A stretch of DNA of 64,000 bases from the NCBI RefSeq assembly GCF_024972775.1, contig NZ_CP092282.1, forward strand, positions 4,307,525 through 4,371,524, written 5' to 3'. Both the position numbers and the translations under genes were made by a program. The notes beneath the pieces were generated by a model. It had not been told where the DNA came from. It saw nothing but the letters and a program-made list of their open reading frames with translations, and did no database searches. Each line of letters begins with the position of its first letter. The stretch's first letter is position 1. Shown here in pieces: positions 62,276 to 64,000 of the stretch. This stretch comes from Dehalobacter sp. DCM (lineage in GTDB: Bacteria; Bacillota; Desulfitobacteriia; Desulfitobacteriales; Syntrophobotulaceae).

Positions 62276-64000
62276 TCATGTCGTCAAATAGTGAGTTAAA
62301 AATTGTCCGGTATACGACGCCGCCACAGCGGCAACTTCCTCCGGTGTCCCTGCCGCAACAATCTCGCCGCCGCGATTTCCTCCTTCCGGCCCGAGATCAA
62401 TAATATAATCTGCGGTTTTGATCACATCCAGATTGTGTTCAATAATCAAAACACTATCGCCAGCATCGACTAAGCGCTGCAGAACCGTCAGCAGTTTATC
62501 GACATCGGCGACATGAAGACCTGTCGTCGGTTCATCTAAAATATACAGTGTCTTACCTGTGCTGCGGCGCGATAGCTCCGTGGCTAATTTGACACGCTGC
62601 GCTTCGCCGCCGGAAAGTGTCGTGGCTGGTTGGCCCAGTTTGATATAACCCAAACCGACATCCTGAAGTGTTTGCATCTTTCGTGAAATCCGCGGGATGG
62701 CCTCAAAGAATTCCACGGCCTCATCCACCGTCATATCGAGTACTTCCGCAATGCTTTTCCCTTTGAAACCAACTTCCAGTGTTTCACGATTATACCTCTG
62801 ACCGCGGCAGATTTCACAGGGAACGTAGACGTCAGGCAGGAAATGCATCTCGATTTTGATTATGCCGTCTCCTTTGCAGGCTTCACAGCGCCCCCCCTTA
62901 ACATTAAAACTGAAACGTCCGGGCTTATACCCTCTGATCTTTGCTTCCGGTGTCTGGGAATACAAATCCCGGATAAAGTCAAATACGCCGGTATATGTGG
63001 CCGGATTAGATCTTGGTGTTCGTCCTATTGGCGATTGGTCAATGTCAATGACCTTATCGACATACTCAAGTCCTTTAATCTCCTGATATTGTCCGGGACG
63101 GACTTTGCTGCTGATTTTCAGCTCCTGCTGCAGTCCCTTGAATAAGATCTCATTGATCAGCGTACTTTTACCTGAACCGGAAACACCGGTGACACAGGTC
63201 ATAACACCAAGCGGGAACTTCACATGGAGCTTTTTTAAATTATTCTGCTCGGCGCCAATGACCTCCAGCCATTTCCCATTCGGCTTGCGTCGCTCCGCCG
63301 GCACATGTATTTTTCTGCGGCCGCTCTGATACTGGCCGGTTATAGAGACCTCACAGGCTTTTATCGCTGCGAGATCTCCCTGAGCGACGATATGCCCACC
63401 ATGCGCCCCGGCACCCGGACCGATATCGATAATATGATCTGCAGCTAGAAGCGTATCTTCATCATGTTCAACCACAATCAGTGTATTTCCTAGGTCGCAT
63501 AATTTTCTCAATGTCTCCAGCAATTTGGCGTTATCACGTTGATGAAGACCGATACTGGGTTCATCAAGGACATATAATACCCCGGTCAAACTTGATCCGA
63601 TCTGTGTCGCCAGACGTATACGCTGCGCTTCTCCGCCTGATAATGTGCCCGCCGCTCGGTCAAGGGTCATATAATCCAATCCGACATTGACCAAAAACCC
63701 GAGTCTTTCCTTAATTTCTTTCAATACCTGGCGCCCAATCAGCTGTTCCTTTTCGCTTAAGACGAGATGATTAAAAAAATCCAGGGATTCAGCAACGGTT
63801 TGTTTCGTTAGTTCATAGATAGATAATGTATTGATTTTCACAGCCAGTGCTTCCGGCTTTAATCGTTTCCCCTGGCAAGACGGACATGACTTTTCCGTCA
63901 TATATCCTTCGATCTCGTTACGGACATAGTCCGATGACGATTCTTTATAGCGGCGGTTAAAATACGGAATTAACCCTTCAAACGGTGCCTTCCAGTATTT
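62276..64000 (-). CDS. uvrA: Excinuclease ABC subunit A, C-terminal part (truncated by the window edge)
   Basis: The frame stays open from the stop at 62276 to the last base, 574 codons, and continues outside (family length about 940). It contains the zinc finger [13 protein letters not shown], the first ABC signature [39 protein letters not shown], the second Walker [13 protein letters not shown], the second zinc finger [29 protein letters not shown] and the second signature [36 protein letters not shown]. It is the damage-recognition ATPase of nucleotide excision repair. uvrB would be expected further upstream. The internal ATG 63901 is not a start. Confidence 0.97.
   Translation of the reverse strand, partial: KYWKAPFEGLIPYFNRRYKESSSDYVRNEIEGYMTEKSCPSCQGKRLKPEALAVKINTLSIYELTKQTVAESLDFFNHLVLSEKEQLIGRQVLKEIKERLGFLVNVGLDYMTLDRAAGTLSGGEAQRIRLATQIGSSLTGVLYVLDEPSIGLHQRDNAKLLETLRKLCDLGNTLIVVEHDEDTLLAADHIIDIGPGAGAHGGHIVAQGDLAAIKACEVSITGQYQSGRRKIHVPAERRKPNGKWLEVIGAEQNNLKKLHVKFPLGVMTCVTGVSGSGKSTLINEILFKGLQQELKISSKVRPGQYQEIKGLEYVDKVIDIDQSPIGRTPRSNPATYTGVFDFIRDLYSQTPEAKIRGYKPGRFSFNVKGGRCEACKGDGIIKIEMHFLPDVYVPCEICRGQRYNRETLEVGFKGKSIAEVLDMTVDEAVEFFEAIPRISRKMQTLQDVGLGYIKLGQPATTLSGGEAQRVKLATELSRRSTGKTLYILDEPTTGLHVADVDKLLTVLQRLVDAGDSVLIIEHNLDVIKTADYIIDLGPEGGNRGGEIVAAGTPEEVAAVAASYTGQFLTHYLTT

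Noticed and set aside
63481-63690. Small plus-strand frame in uvrA
   Set aside because: Shadow of the conserved uvrA ATPase motifs on the other strand.

Overview
The window looks like a chromosomal segment of a low-to-mid GC, endospore-lineage Firmicute, probably a Clostridia of the Peptococcaceae/Desulfitobacteriaceae type (inference). The reasons are the whiA-yvcK-rapZ block, the eno-secG-smpB-ssrA order, a T-box leader, a yybP-ykoY leader, AGGAGG-type ribosome sites and frequent GTG/TTG starts. Most of it is housekeeping chromosome. One IS1182-type transposase and one unusual hairpin-rich repeat are the only mobile-looking pieces. No CRISPR array, rRNA or tRNA was seen.

Left part (1-10 kb): a truncated membrane protein gene, an MFS transporter, small stress or redox proteins (DUF1992, zinc ribbon, rhodanese lipoprotein, universal stress protein) and a TerC-family membrane protein behind a clear manganese (yybP-ykoY) riboswitch. 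Next come phenylacetate-CoA ligase plus an ACT protein behind a T-box leader, a short ferritin-like protein, an MBL-fold hydrolase, and a DUF134/DUF5320 pair whose promoter carries two copies of a 10-bp element.

Glycogen region (10-25.5 kb): glgB, glgP, glgC, glgD, glgA and a large GH13-MalQ fusion all read leftward, next to pgi and a divergent glucokinase. Together they cover ADP-glucose formation, polymerisation, branching, phosphorolysis, debranching/transfer and entry into glycolysis. The phosphoglucomutase that should link glucose-1-P and glucose-6-P follows pgi but is a pseudogene with two large deletions and frameshifts.

Middle (26-40 kb): an IS1182-like transposase ends next to the 3' end of tmRNA (ssrA). 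After a PIG-L deacetylase and a DUF4003 protein come smpB, a K+-dependent-type membrane pyrophosphatase (hppA), secG and the lower-glycolysis run eno-gpmI-tpiA-pgk. hppA sits where many Firmicutes carry rnr.

Right part (40-64 kb): Trk potassium uptake (trkH, trkA), a Na/Pi-cotransporter-PhoU protein, whiA-yvcK-rapZ, an orphan solute-binding lipoprotein, a B12-binding radical SAM protein, a Cof-type HAD phosphatase, a NarL-type two-component system followed by an ABC-2 exporter, a DUF2680 secreted protein, an OmpR-type two-component system with a methionine-rich sensor loop, panB and a truncated uvrA. Between panB and uvrA lies a ~280-bp quasi-palindromic element with five short hairpins whose arms show compensatory base changes. 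It is the most unusual object in the window.
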